Positions 1 through 5,490 of a stretch of 5,490 nucleotides of DNA are shown piece after piece (the first letter of the stretch is position 1; each line of letters opens with the position of its first letter). Made by a program: the position numbers and the translations under genes. Below the pieces are notes generated by a model. That model was not told the DNA's origin and ran no database searches. It was given only the letters and a program-made list of their open reading frames with translations. This DNA comes from Mycobacterium sp. (lineage in GTDB: Bacteria; Actinomycetota; Actinomycetes; Mycobacteriales; Mycobacteriaceae): positions 2,958 to 8,447 of the forward strand of contig JAHFVB010000153.1 in the NCBI GenBank assembly GCA_023264755.1. The letters run 5' to 3'.

Positions 1-75
1 CACGCCGGATGGCCCCACGACGGCGGCAGCGGCATTCGTGACCGGCCAGTCGGCGAGCGCGTCCAGCGCGCTCAT
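1..75 (-). CDS. Probable serine hydrolase (beta-lactamase/PBP-like), N-terminal fragment
   Basis: Only the first 25 codons are present; the gene continues past the left edge. The start is the ATG at 75-73, which overlaps the TGA stop of the upstream gene (74-72) as ATGA. This points to translational coupling and one operon. The visible protein begins [12 protein letters not shown] and continues with an Ala/Val-rich strand ending VVGPSGV. A short amphipathic leader with a Trp-Pro, then a hydrophobic Ala-Val strand and a Gly turn, is how many mycobacterial serine hydrolases of the beta-lactamase/penicillin-binding-protein fold begin. The catalytic SxxK and later motifs lie outside the window, so the family call rests on the N-terminus alone. 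The start is well supported by the overlap; the function is tentative. Confidence 0.5.
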   Translation of the reverse strand, partial: MSALDALADWPVTNAAAAVVGPSGV

Positions 76-803
76 CGAGGCAGGTCGGTGATCAACTCCG
101 AAGTCACCCCGGTCAGCTCGCACCAGCGCGCCAGGGATTGCGTCCAGGCCACGACGTGCTGGTCGTCGGCCCAAGAGGGCCCCGAACCGAGCACCAAGCG
201 GTACGCGTCGCCGGCCCACTCGATCGGCAGTCGTTCGTCCATGACCGGCATCAGCGCGTCGTCCAACAACCGGTAGCCTTCGGCCGGCCGAGCGTCGCGC
301 AGCGCGTGGATCCCCGTGACGACGCGCTCGAGCACCGAAAGGGCGGCGTCTCCGGTCTCCGCCGCGATGTCGCGCAACACGGCTGCCGCGCGGGCCAGCG
401 CGGCGAGGTCGGCATCCGAAAGCGCGGTGACCGCGTCCAGGTAGGCCACGTAGCCGTGGGCCCCGCCGGTCGGAGCGCCGACGAGTAGCACCCGGGCCTG
501 CTCGACCCAGCCCCGGGCGACGGTGTCGTGCCCACGGGTGCGCCACTGAAGGCCGAGCTCGGCGGCCTTGCGGGCGGCGGCAATCGAATCGGTGCGCGCC
601 AGCCGCGCATAGACGCGCTCGGCGAGCCGGACGGCTTCCCGGGCGTGGCCGACGCGCCACGCGGCGGACGCGTAGGCGTCGAGATCGTCGAGCGTCATCG
701 AGCGCAGGCCGTCGACGCGTACGAACGCGGCATAGCTGGTGCTCCAGTCGCGACGCTGGTGAGCGCTACGCGCTTCGACGAGCTGGTCGTTCGACAACTC
801 CAT
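72..803 (-). CDS. Helical-repeat protein resembling the sensor half of LuxR-type regulators, no HTH
   Basis: A 243-residue, Ala/Leu/Arg-rich, almost wholly helical protein of unproven function. Its order of motifs resembles the TPR-like N-terminal half of actinobacterial LuxR-family regulators: RRDW followed by an aromatic-rich helix (about 17-29), an [12 protein letters not shown] helix with an AVRLAERVY helix (41-66), an [15 protein letters not shown] segment (90-107), a [12 protein letters not shown] segment (179-190), and a late [11 protein letters not shown] helix (220-230). Full-length relatives continue to a C-terminal helix-turn-helix domain. This one stops 13 residues after RWCEL, so no DNA-binding domain is seen. 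No signal peptide or membrane segment is visible. The start is uncertain: ATG 803 is used here, ATG 815 adds four residues and has a weak GATGGA upstream, and TTG 866 is also in frame. The stop overlaps the start of the downstream serine hydrolase gene, so the two are probably co-translated. Confidence 0.72.
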   Translation of the reverse strand: MELSNDQLVEARSAHQRRDWSTSYAAFVRVDGLRSMTLDDLDAYASAAWRVGHAREAVRLAERVYARLARTDSIAAARKAAELGLQWRTRGHDTVARGWVEQARVLLVGAPTGGAHGYVAYLDAVTALSDADLAALARAAAVLRDIAAETGDAALSVLERVVTGIHALRDARPAEGYRLLDDALMPVMDERLPIEWAGDAYRLVLGSGPSWADDQHVVAWTQSLARWCELTGVTSELITDLPR

Positions 804-872
804 GCCAGTACCCATCACACATCCATCACACCAGTTCAATCGAGCTCTTGGCCAGTCCCAGCCCAAAGCCGT

Positions 873-887
873 CCACGACTAGTGTGG
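873..887. repeat. Short imperfect inverted repeat around ACTAGT
   Basis: CCACGACTAGTGTGG has CCAC and GTGG arms around the palindrome ACTAGT, with one unpaired G. It lies about 70 bases before the start of the minus-strand gene and about 155 before mscR. It could be a regulator site, but one this short may arise by chance. Confidence 0.2.
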
Positions 888-899
888 CCGCGCTTGCGA

Positions 900-911
900 G
901 CTTCGGGAAGC
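900..911. repeat. 12-base inverted repeat GCTTC-GG-GAAGC
   Basis: Two perfect 5-base arms are separated by GG in the divergent intergenic region. It could be an operator half-site pair or a small hairpin. No regulator family can be assigned. Confidence 0.25.
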
Positions 912-934
912 GCCGAAAGTCACTACCGAAGGCG

Positions 935-952
935 CGACCGGCGCGCTGGTCG
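935..952. promoter_or_regulatory. 18-base near-perfect palindrome, candidate operator
   Basis: CGACCGGCGCGCTGGTCG reads the same on both strands except for one symmetric pair (8 of 9 arm positions match). It sits in the non-coding region between the divergent gene pair, 92 bases before the mscR start. Gapless 16-20 base palindromes are typical operators of dimeric regulators such as the TetR family, but no specific regulator is implied. High GC raises the chance rate, so the call is moderate to low. Confidence 0.35.
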
Positions 953-993
953 GATGGGCGCTGTGGCGGCCGGGCGGAGTGGGAGCCGAATGG

Positions 994-1010
994 GCCGGGC
1001 ATCACCCGGC
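994..1010. promoter_or_regulatory. Inverted repeat just upstream of the mscR promoter
   Basis: GCCGGG-CATCA-CCCGGC has perfect 6-base arms and a 5-base spacer. If transcription starts at the mscR ATG (1044), the repeat spans about -50 to -34, next to or over the -35 region, where an activator or repressor would act. The DNA site is seen; its role is inferred. Confidence 0.35.
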
Positions 1011-1030
1011 GAGCCCTCCCCCGAGGCCGC

Positions 1031-1036
1031 TAGTTT
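1031..1036 (+). promoter_or_regulatory. -10 element TAGTTT of a likely leaderless mscR promoter
   Basis: TAGTTT fits the mycobacterial TANNNT -10 pattern and ends seven bases before the A of the mscR ATG, so transcription would begin at or beside the start codon. No Shine-Dalgarno-like sequence lies 5-12 bases before the ATG, which fits leaderless translation, common in mycobacteria. No TTGACA-like -35 is seen at 17-base spacing, which is usual in this group. Confidence 0.6.
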
Positions 1037-1043
1037 GTACCCC

Positions 1044-2129
1044 ATGAGTCAGACAGTGCGCGGCGTGATTTCCCGGAGCAAGAAGCAACCCGTCGAGTTG
1101 GTCGACATCGTCATCCCCGATCCCGGGCCGGGTGAGGTGGTCGTCGACGTCATCGCCTGCGGCGTGTGCCACACCGACCTCACCTACCGCGAGGGCGGCA
1201 TCAACGACGAGTACCCCTTCCTGCTCGGCCACGAGGCCGCGGGCACCGTGGAGTCGATCGGCGAGGGCGTCACCAACGTCGAGGTCGGCGACTTCGTCGT
1301 CCTCAACTGGCGCGCGGTGTGCGGGCAGTGCCGGGCGTGCAAGCGCGGTCGCCCCCAGTACTGCTTCGACACCCACAACGCCGCCCAGAAGATGACCCTG
1401 ACCGACGGAACGGAACTGACCCCCGCCCTCGGCATCGGCGCATTCGCCGACAAGACCCTCGTCCACGAAGGGCAGTGCACCAAGGTCGACCCCGAAGCCG
1501 ATCCCGCCGTCGCCGGACTGATCGGCTGCGGAGTGATGGCCGGCATCGGCGCGGCCATCAACACCGGCAACATCAACCGCGACGACACCGTGGCGGTCAT
1601 CGGCTGCGGCGGCGTCGGGGACGCCGCCATCGCCGGCGCCGCCCTGGTCGGCGCCAAGATGATCATCGCCGTGGACATGGACGACAAGAAGCTGAACTGG
1701 GCCCGCGACTTCGGCGCCACTCACACCATCAATGCCAAGGAATTCGACGTCGTCGAGACCATCCAGGACCTGACCGGCGGCCACGGTGCCGACGTCGTCA
1801 TCGACGCGGTCGGCCGCCCGGAGACCTGGAAGCAGGCGTTCTACGCCCGCGATCTGGCCGGCACCGTGGTCCTGGTCGGGGTGCCGACCCCGGACATGAC
1901 GTTGGAGATGCCGCTGGTCGACTTCTTCTCCCGCGGCGGCTCGTTGAAGTCGTCCTGGTACGGCGACTGCCTGCCCGAGCGCGACTTCCCCACCCTGATC
2001 AGCCTGTACCGCCAAGGCCGCCTGCCGCTGGAGAAGTTCGTCTCCGAACGCATCGGGCTGGACGGGATCGAAGACGCCTTCCACAAGATGCACGCCGGCG
2101 AGGTCCTGCGCTCGGTCGTGATGCTGTGA
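1044..2129 (+). CDS. mscR: S-(hydroxymethyl)mycothiol dehydrogenase MscR
   Basis: A cytosolic zinc- and NAD-dependent class III-type alcohol dehydrogenase of 361 residues, the usual length for MscR (Rv2259 in M. tuberculosis). It oxidises the spontaneous formaldehyde-mycothiol adduct to S-formylmycothiol and is also known as a nitrosomycothiol reductase. Catalytic zinc ligands are Cys42 (GVCHTD), His63 (LGHEAAG) and Cys162 (GCGV). Structural zinc ligands are Cys93, Cys96, Cys99 and Cys107. The Rossmann fingerprint is GCGGVG (187-192), and Asp211 after the second strand fits NAD(H) rather than NADPH preference. All key residues are intact. The ATG at 1044 gives the standard N-terminus [10 protein letters not shown] and sits seven bases after a -10-like TAGTTT. 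The open frame extends further upstream, but that part has low-complexity shadow composition. The stop overlaps the next gene as GTGA, indicating one operon. Confidence 0.95.
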   Translation: MSQTVRGVISRSKKQPVELVDIVIPDPGPGEVVVDVIACGVCHTDLTYREGGINDEYPFLLGHEAAGTVESIGEGVTNVEVGDFVVLNWRAVCGQCRACKRGRPQYCFDTHNAAQKMTLTDGTELTPALGIGAFADKTLVHEGQCTKVDPEADPAVAGLIGCGVMAGIGAAINTGNINRDDTVAVIGCGGVGDAAIAGAALVGAKMIIAVDMDDKKLNWARDFGATHTINAKEFDVVETIQDLTGGHGADVVIDAVGRPETWKQAFYARDLAGTVVLVGVPTPDMTLEMPLVDFFSRGGSLKSSWYGDCLPERDFPTLISLYRQGRLPLEKFVSERIGLDGIEDAFHKMHAGEVLRSVVML

Positions 2130-2746
2130 GCATCCAGCGGGTCGTCACCAGTGGAAAGTTCGAACTCGACGGCGGCAGCTGGGACGTCGACAACAACGTC
2201 TGGATCGTCGGCGACGACCACGACGTCGTGGTGTTCGACGCCGCGCACACCGCCGCCCCCATCATCGAGGCGGTCAACGGTCGCAACGTCGTCGCGGTGG
2301 TGTGCACCCACGGCCACAACGACCACATCACCGTCGCCCCCGAGCTCGCCAAGGCCCTGGATGCGCCCGTGCTGCTCCACCCGGCCGACGACATGCTCTG
2401 GCAGATGACGCACCCCGAACACGACTTTCGGCGCATCGACGACGAGTTGGTCTTGCACGCCGGCAGTGTGGAACTGCGTGCGCTGCACACCCCGGGCCAC
2501 TCCCCCGGCTCGGTCTGCTGGTACGCCCCCGAGCTCGGGGCGGTGTTCAGCGGCGACACCCTCTTCCAGGGCGGCCCCGGCGCGACCGGCCGCTCGTTCT
2601 CCGACTTCCCGACCATCCTGGAGTCCATCTCCGGACGCCTGGGCACCCTGCCCGGCCCGACCGTGGTGTACACCGGACACGGCGACACCACCACCATCGG
2701 CGACGAAATCGTGAACTACGACGAATGGGTGGCCCGCGGCCACTAG
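2126..2746 (+). CDS. Metallo-beta-lactamase-fold hydrolase (Rv2260-like, glyoxalase II type)
   Basis: A 206-residue soluble, probably dinuclear zinc hydrolase made of a single metallo-beta-lactamase domain. The signature THGHNDH supplies His62, His64, Asp66 and His67. His125 (HTPGHSPGS), Asp144 (FSGDTLF) and His185 (YTGHGD) complete both metal sites. The pattern is that of the glyoxalase II/YcbL branch, not of true beta-lactamases, and there is no separate C-terminal helical domain as in classical glyoxalase II. The start is GTG 2126, whose last two bases with the next A form the mscR stop, so translation is coupled to mscR. In M. tuberculosis the gene after mscR (Rv2260) is of the same type. 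The context suggests a mycothiol thioester or aldehyde-detoxification substrate, possibly S-formylmycothiol; this is inference and the true substrate is not shown. Confidence 0.88.
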   Translation: MSIQRVVTSGKFELDGGSWDVDNNVWIVGDDHDVVVFDAAHTAAPIIEAVNGRNVVAVVCTHGHNDHITVAPELAKALDAPVLLHPADDMLWQMTHPEHDFRRIDDELVLHAGSVELRALHTPGHSPGSVCWYAPELGAVFSGDTLFQGGPGATGRSFSDFPTILESISGRLGTLPGPTVVYTGHGDTTTIGDEIVNYDEWVARGH

Positions 2747-3498
2747 CGGCCTTCGAGTAGTCGCTTCTTCTCGGCTTGGAATTCGTCTTCGGTCAACGCG
2801 CCCGAATCGCGCAGTCGAGCAAGGGAATTCAACTGTTGTATCCGGATGCCCTGGTCGCTCGGCAGGAACGAGTGGGGCTGGCCGGACGTCGCGGCGAGCC
2901 CGAGTTCCACCGGCGGCGGCGCGGCGCCCACCGCACGTTCGCCGCGCCTGACCCGGGCCGCCCAGAACCGGGCCAGGACCAGGTCCACCAGGGCCAGACC
3001 GAAGACGGCCGCCAGAATCCATGGCACGTGCCCGTAACTGCTCCCGTGCCCGAACGCCAACCTGGGCTCGAGGTAGGCGCTGACGTTGCCGTCCAGCTCC
3101 ACGTCGTACTTGCCCGCCACGGGTACGTGGAGATATCCGATGCGGATGCGCGCGTCGTTGTTCACCGTCGTCGTGGTGCCGTAGTCCTCGGTGAGCTTCG
3201 GTTCGACGGCGACCTGGCCATCGGCGCCGACCGGGCCCTTGATGCGGTACTTCAACGGCGGCACGGGCAAGCCGCTGCCACTGGCACTTCCGACCAGCAC
3301 CGTGTGGAACGTGACCGTGACGTCGCCGGCGGGCAGCTGCAGACTGCTCGAGCCTGGGATCGGAACCTCGCCGTACGCGTCGTACTCGTCCAGGACGAAC
3401 GCATTCAACGCCAGCATCACCACGAACCCGACGGCCGAAGCGATCATCGTCAGGACGGCGACCGTCGTCAGCACCCGTGGCCCCACCTGGCGACTCAT
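2743..3498 (-). CDS. Two-pass membrane protein with C-terminal SHOCT domain
   Basis: A 251-residue protein of unknown function. Transmembrane segment 1 spans about residues 8-36. A beta-rich, Gly/Val/Thr-rich domain (about 40-155) follows, with no cysteines. Segment 2 is at about 158-177, followed by the basic stretch ARFWAARVRRGER, so by the positive-inside rule both ends are cytoplasmic and the middle domain faces the cell envelope. A Pro/Ala linker leads to a SHOCT domain (about 219-250; QLNSLARLRDSGALTEDEF then a KK-rich helix), a short oligomerisation-type module found at the ends of many bacterial membrane proteins. ATG 3498 is preferred because it places the first helix right after a short basic N-terminus; ATG 3534 would add 12 residues. 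Neither start has a clear ribosome-binding site. It is convergent with the hydrolase gene, with overlapping stop codons, and divergent from the methyltransferase gene. Confidence 0.85.
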   Translation of the reverse strand: MSRQVGPRVLTTVAVLTMIASAVGFVVMLALNAFVLDEYDAYGEVPIPGSSSLQLPAGDVTVTFHTVLVGSASGSGLPVPPLKYRIKGPVGADGQVAVEPKLTEDYGTTTTVNNDARIRIGYLHVPVAGKYDVELDGNVSAYLEPRLAFGHGSSYGHVPWILAAVFGLALVDLVLARFWAARVRRGERAVGAAPPPVELGLAATSGQPHSFLPSDQGIRIQQLNSLARLRDSGALTEDEFQAEKKRLLEGR

Positions 3499-3580
3499 GA
3501 ACGGCAGTGTTTCACGTCCGCGGTGTCCAGTCATGGGCTGCGCCGCCGCCGTTGCCAGGCGTGATACCGGGCTGAAGAGC

Positions 3581-3586
3581 TACCGT
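3581..3586 (+). promoter_or_regulatory. -10 element TACCGT of a possible leaderless promoter
   Basis: TACCGT fits TANNNT and ends exactly seven bases before the ATG at 3594, the same spacing as at mscR. This supports a leaderless transcript starting at that ATG. A competing reading is GAAGAG (3574-3579) acting as a ribosome-binding site eight bases before the in-frame TTG at 3588. Confidence 0.5.
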
Positions 3587-3593
3587 TTTGGGC

Positions 3594-4685
3594 ATGCCCG
3601 AATCGAGCATCGTGGTGCGGCCGCAGCCGATGGACAGCGGCACCTATACGGCGGCCTCCCGGCTGCAGGCCGCTGGCTTGCGCGCGGCGATGGCCCACTT
3701 CGAACAGTCTGCCGCGGTGGTGCCCATTCCGCGTTCGCCCCACCCCATCGTGATCGCCGACTACGGCGCCGCGACTGGCCACAACTCGCTGCTACCGATC
3801 GGCTCGGCGATCGCGGCCCTGCGCAAGCGCACTCGGCCCGAACACTCGATTCTGGTGACCCACACCGACATTCCGGAGAACGACTTCACCGCACTGTTCC
3901 ACACGCTGACCGATGACCCCGACACCTACCTGAACAAGGACCGCGCGACGTTCGCCTCCGCAGTCGGGCGCTCGTTCTACCGCCAGATACTGCCGTCGAA
4001 CAGTGTCAACCTGGCCTGGTCGTCGTGGGCGATCCAATGGTTGGGCAAGGTGCCCGCGGCGGTGCCCGATCACGTCCAAGTGGCCTACAGCCGAGACGAA
4101 TCGGTGCGGGCGGCGTATGCGCGGCAGGCCGCCCACGACTGGCACGAGTTCGTCGCGTTCCGTGGCCGCGAGCTCAGTCCGGGCGGACGACTGGTGGTGC
4201 TGACGATGGCGCTGACCGACGACGGCGACTTCGGCTACGCCCCGTTGTTGACCGCCATGGTCGACACCCTCGCCGAGCTGGCCACGGACGGCTTCCTCGG
4301 CGTCGACGAGGCGGGCGCGATGACCATTCCGACGGTGGGCCGCCGGGAGAAGGACTTCCTGGCCCCCTTCGCACCGTCGGGCCGGTTCGAGAAGCTCAGC
4401 GTCGCGCACGTCGACGTCTTCGAGGCCGAGGACAGGTTCTGGAACCAGTACCGCATCGACCACGACGCCAAGGCGTTCGGCGCCCAGTGGGCAGCCTTCT
4501 CGAGGGCGTCGGTGTTTCCCACGCTGGCCGCCTACTTGTCCGGGGGACTGGCCGACCCACGCCGGGCCCAGTTCTTCGACCGGCTGGAGCAGGGCCTCGT
4601 GAGCAGGCTGGCGGCCGCCCCGGAGCAGATGCGAATCCCGTTGGCGTGTCTGATCATCGAGAAGCAGTCCCGCGGCTCGCACTGA
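3594..4685 (+). CDS. SABATH-family SAM-dependent carboxyl methyltransferase
   Basis: A 363-residue cytosolic methyltransferase of the SABATH family, best known from plant salicylate and jasmonate methyltransferases. Members transfer methyl from S-adenosylmethionine to a free carboxylate. SAM-binding motif I is ADYGAATGHNSL (55-66), matching the plant D-x-G-x-x-x-G-x-N pattern. HTDIPENDF (90-98) corresponds to the plant NDLPxNDF. SFYRQILPSNSVNLAWSS (127-144) with QWLGKVP (148-154) matches the plant SFY...P..S...SS...WLS.VP block near the substrate pocket. FWNQYRIDHDAKAF (282-295) lies in the helical cap. Length matches the family. Mycobacterial homologues have been characterised as fatty acid O-methyltransferases, so a fatty-acid or other lipophilic carboxylate is the leading substrate guess. 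The start is ATG 3594 by the promoter spacing; TTG 3588 would add two residues. The product is complete with no missing motif. Confidence 0.85.
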   Translation: MPESSIVVRPQPMDSGTYTAASRLQAAGLRAAMAHFEQSAAVVPIPRSPHPIVIADYGAATGHNSLLPIGSAIAALRKRTRPEHSILVTHTDIPENDFTALFHTLTDDPDTYLNKDRATFASAVGRSFYRQILPSNSVNLAWSSWAIQWLGKVPAAVPDHVQVAYSRDESVRAAYARQAAHDWHEFVAFRGRELSPGGRLVVLTMALTDDGDFGYAPLLTAMVDTLAELATDGFLGVDEAGAMTIPTVGRREKDFLAPFAPSGRFEKLSVAHVDVFEAEDRFWNQYRIDHDAKAFGAQWAAFSRASVFPTLAAYLSGGLADPRRAQFFDRLEQGLVSRLAAAPEQMRIPLACLIIEKQSRGSH

Positions 4686-4715
4686 GCCGGGCTCCCGTCG
4701 CCACCGGGCGCGGCG

Positions 4716-5490
4716 TCAGGGCGCCATCTCGTAGGCGCCGTCGTAGGCCCGCACCCGTTCCCACACCCGACCGAACCGCTCGGCGTCGGGCACCGGTTTG
4801 CGGATCGCTGCGAGCGCCCAGTCCTGTTGCGCCTGCGTCGAAGTCGGCTTGCCTTGCAGTGCAACGGCATAGGAGTTGAAGTCGGTGATCTGGAAGGCGA
4901 AGATCTGGTCGACGATGTCGTCGTCGAGCCCGTTGAGCGCGGCCTGTTCCAGGATGAGCTGCCCGTACACGATCAGCGAGAACATGTGCCCGACGTTGAG
5001 CAGGAAGTCCAGGTCCTTGGCCTGCTCGGCATCCGGGGCGGCGCTCAGCAGCAGGTCCCGGAACGCCGCTGCCTGCTCGTAGAACCGCGCGACGTTGGGG
5101 ACGTGCGCATGCTGCTCGTAGACCGGCGTCCAGTCCGCGAACTGGACCTGGCCCGCCCCGCGGGTCGGTCCCTGGTTCCAGAAGAAGGTGTCGTCGGCGG
5201 CGTCGTTGCGGGTCGGAATCTGCGGGTATTCCTTGGGATTGAGCATGTAGTTGGGCATGAACTTGAGCACTAGGCCGACGTTGACGTGGACGGTTCCCTC
5301 CAGGCGGGGCAGGCAGCCGATGAGCTGCGCGACCTCGCGGAACATGGTGTTCTTCTCGTAGCCCTTGGCAGAGACGACGTCGTGCAGGGCGCGCATCACG
5401 GTCTCGCCCTCCATGGTCACCTTGGCCTTGGTCATCGGGTTGAACAGCAGATAGCGCCGGTCCTGCAGGCTCGCGCTGCGGAAGTAGTCG
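4716..5490 (-). CDS. Acyl-CoA dehydrogenase (FadE type), C-terminal part
   Basis: 257 whole codons of the 3' end are present; the N-terminus and flavin-binding middle lie beyond the right edge. The frame stays open through the last base, reading DYFRSASLQDRRYLLFNP before the internal Met at 5435, so that ATG is not the true start. LPRLEGTVHVN contains the Glu (codon 5300-5298) at the place of the catalytic base in the YEGT motif of medium-chain acyl-CoA dehydrogenases. The enzyme would perform FAD-dependent alpha,beta-dehydrogenation of an acyl-CoA in fatty-acid or sterol-side-chain breakdown. About 190 residues follow the catalytic Glu, far more than the 20-30 of classical members, so this is one of the long mycobacterial FadE proteins with a C-terminal helical extension. 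It is convergent with the methyltransferase gene, with 30 bases between stops. The specific fadE number cannot be assigned from this fragment. Confidence 0.85.
   Translation of the reverse strand, partial: DYFRSASLQDRRYLLFNPMTKAKVTMEGETVMRALHDVVSAKGYEKNTMFREVAQLIGCLPRLEGTVHVNVGLVLKFMPNYMLNPKEYPQIPTRNDAADDTFFWNQGPTRGAGQVQFADWTPVYEQHAHVPNVARFYEQAAAFRDLLLSAAPDAEQAKDLDFLLNVGHMFSLIVYGQLILEQAALNGLDDDIVDQIFAFQITDFNSYAVALQGKPTSTQAQQDWALAAIRKPVPDAERFGRVWERVRAYDGAYEMAP

Noticed and set aside
72..75. LuxR-half gene ending early because of a frameshift
   Set aside because: The sequence after the stop starts at an ATG overlapping it and reads as a different family (serine hydrolase-like), not as the missing rest of a LuxR regulator.
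528..1043. Upstream in-frame extension of mscR
   Set aside because: It overlaps the minus-strand gene, has a low-complexity Arg/Ala/Gly-rich translation, and mscR proteins begin at MSQTVRG-like sequence. The ATG at 1044 has a well-placed -10 element.
1002..2093. Long minus-strand open frame antisense to mscR (363 codons)
   Set aside because: Its translation is dominated by Gly/Asp/Val/Ala, typical of the mirror frame of a high-GC gene. All family motifs are on the plus strand.
1166..2125. Extension of the hydrolase frame upstream through mscR
   Set aside because: The translation there is an Arg/Pro/His-rich out-of-frame reading of mscR. The domain begins at GTG 2126.
3792..4682. Minus-strand open frame antisense to the methyltransferase gene (296 codons)
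   Set aside because: It shows no recognisable motif and has Arg/Gly/Val-rich shadow composition, while the plus frame has clear SABATH motifs.
4686..4715. Possible terminator hairpin CCCG-(7)-CGGG between the convergent methyltransferase and fadE stops
   Set aside because: The stem is only four firm pairs, there is no T-tract on either strand, and such short GC stems are frequent at this base composition.
1..5490. Mobile element, prophage, toxin-antitoxin, CRISPR or tRNA content
   Set aside because: No transposase, integrase, direct-repeat array, cloverleaf or terminal inverted repeats were seen. Genes are tightly packed with uniform high-GC codon use.

Overview
The window looks like a chromosomal segment of a high-GC actinobacterium, most likely Mycobacterium or Mycolicibacterium. 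The clearest pointer is a complete S-(hydroxymethyl)mycothiol dehydrogenase (mscR). Mycothiol is the actinobacterial substitute for glutathione, and the pair mscR plus metallo-beta-lactamase-fold gene matches the M. tuberculosis arrangement Rv2259-Rv2260. The fadE-type gene and the SABATH methyltransferase also fit a lipid-rich mycobacterium. All genus and family calls come from reading the sequence, not from a database search.

Layout, left to right. (1) On the minus strand, the first 25 codons of a probable serine hydrolase run off the left edge. They overlap by ATGA with the upstream gene, a 243-residue helical-repeat protein that resembles the sensory half of LuxR-type regulators but has no DNA-binding domain. 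(2) A 240-base divergent intergenic region (804-1043) holds several inverted repeats and a likely leaderless promoter. (3) On the plus strand, mscR (1044-2129) overlaps by GTGA with a metallo-beta-lactamase-fold hydrolase (2126-2746). (4) On the minus strand, a two-pass membrane protein with a C-terminal SHOCT domain (2743-3498) meets the hydrolase tail to tail; the two stop codons share the palindrome CTAG. (5) On the plus strand, a SABATH-type carboxyl methyltransferase (3594-4685) has a second apparently leaderless promoter. (6) On the minus strand, the C-terminal part of an acyl-CoA dehydrogenase (4716-5490) runs off the right edge.

The best-supported functional unit is mscR plus the hydrolase. 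Formaldehyde reacts with mycothiol, MscR oxidises the adduct to S-formylmycothiol, and the coupled metallohydrolase is a natural candidate for a thioester-cleaving or related step. That last step is inference. The SABATH enzyme probably methylates a free carboxylate, with fatty acids the leading candidate substrate from work on mycobacterial members of the family. The acyl-CoA dehydrogenase is also a lipid enzyme, but it is convergent and need not be co-regulated.

No tRNA, rRNA, CRISPR array, insertion sequence or prophage signal was seen. The window reads as ordinary core or near-core chromosome. The points that merit a second look are two leaderless-type promoters with identical spacing, an 18-base near-perfect palindrome upstream of mscR, the shared CTAG stops, and the stand-alone sensor half of a LuxR-type protein.
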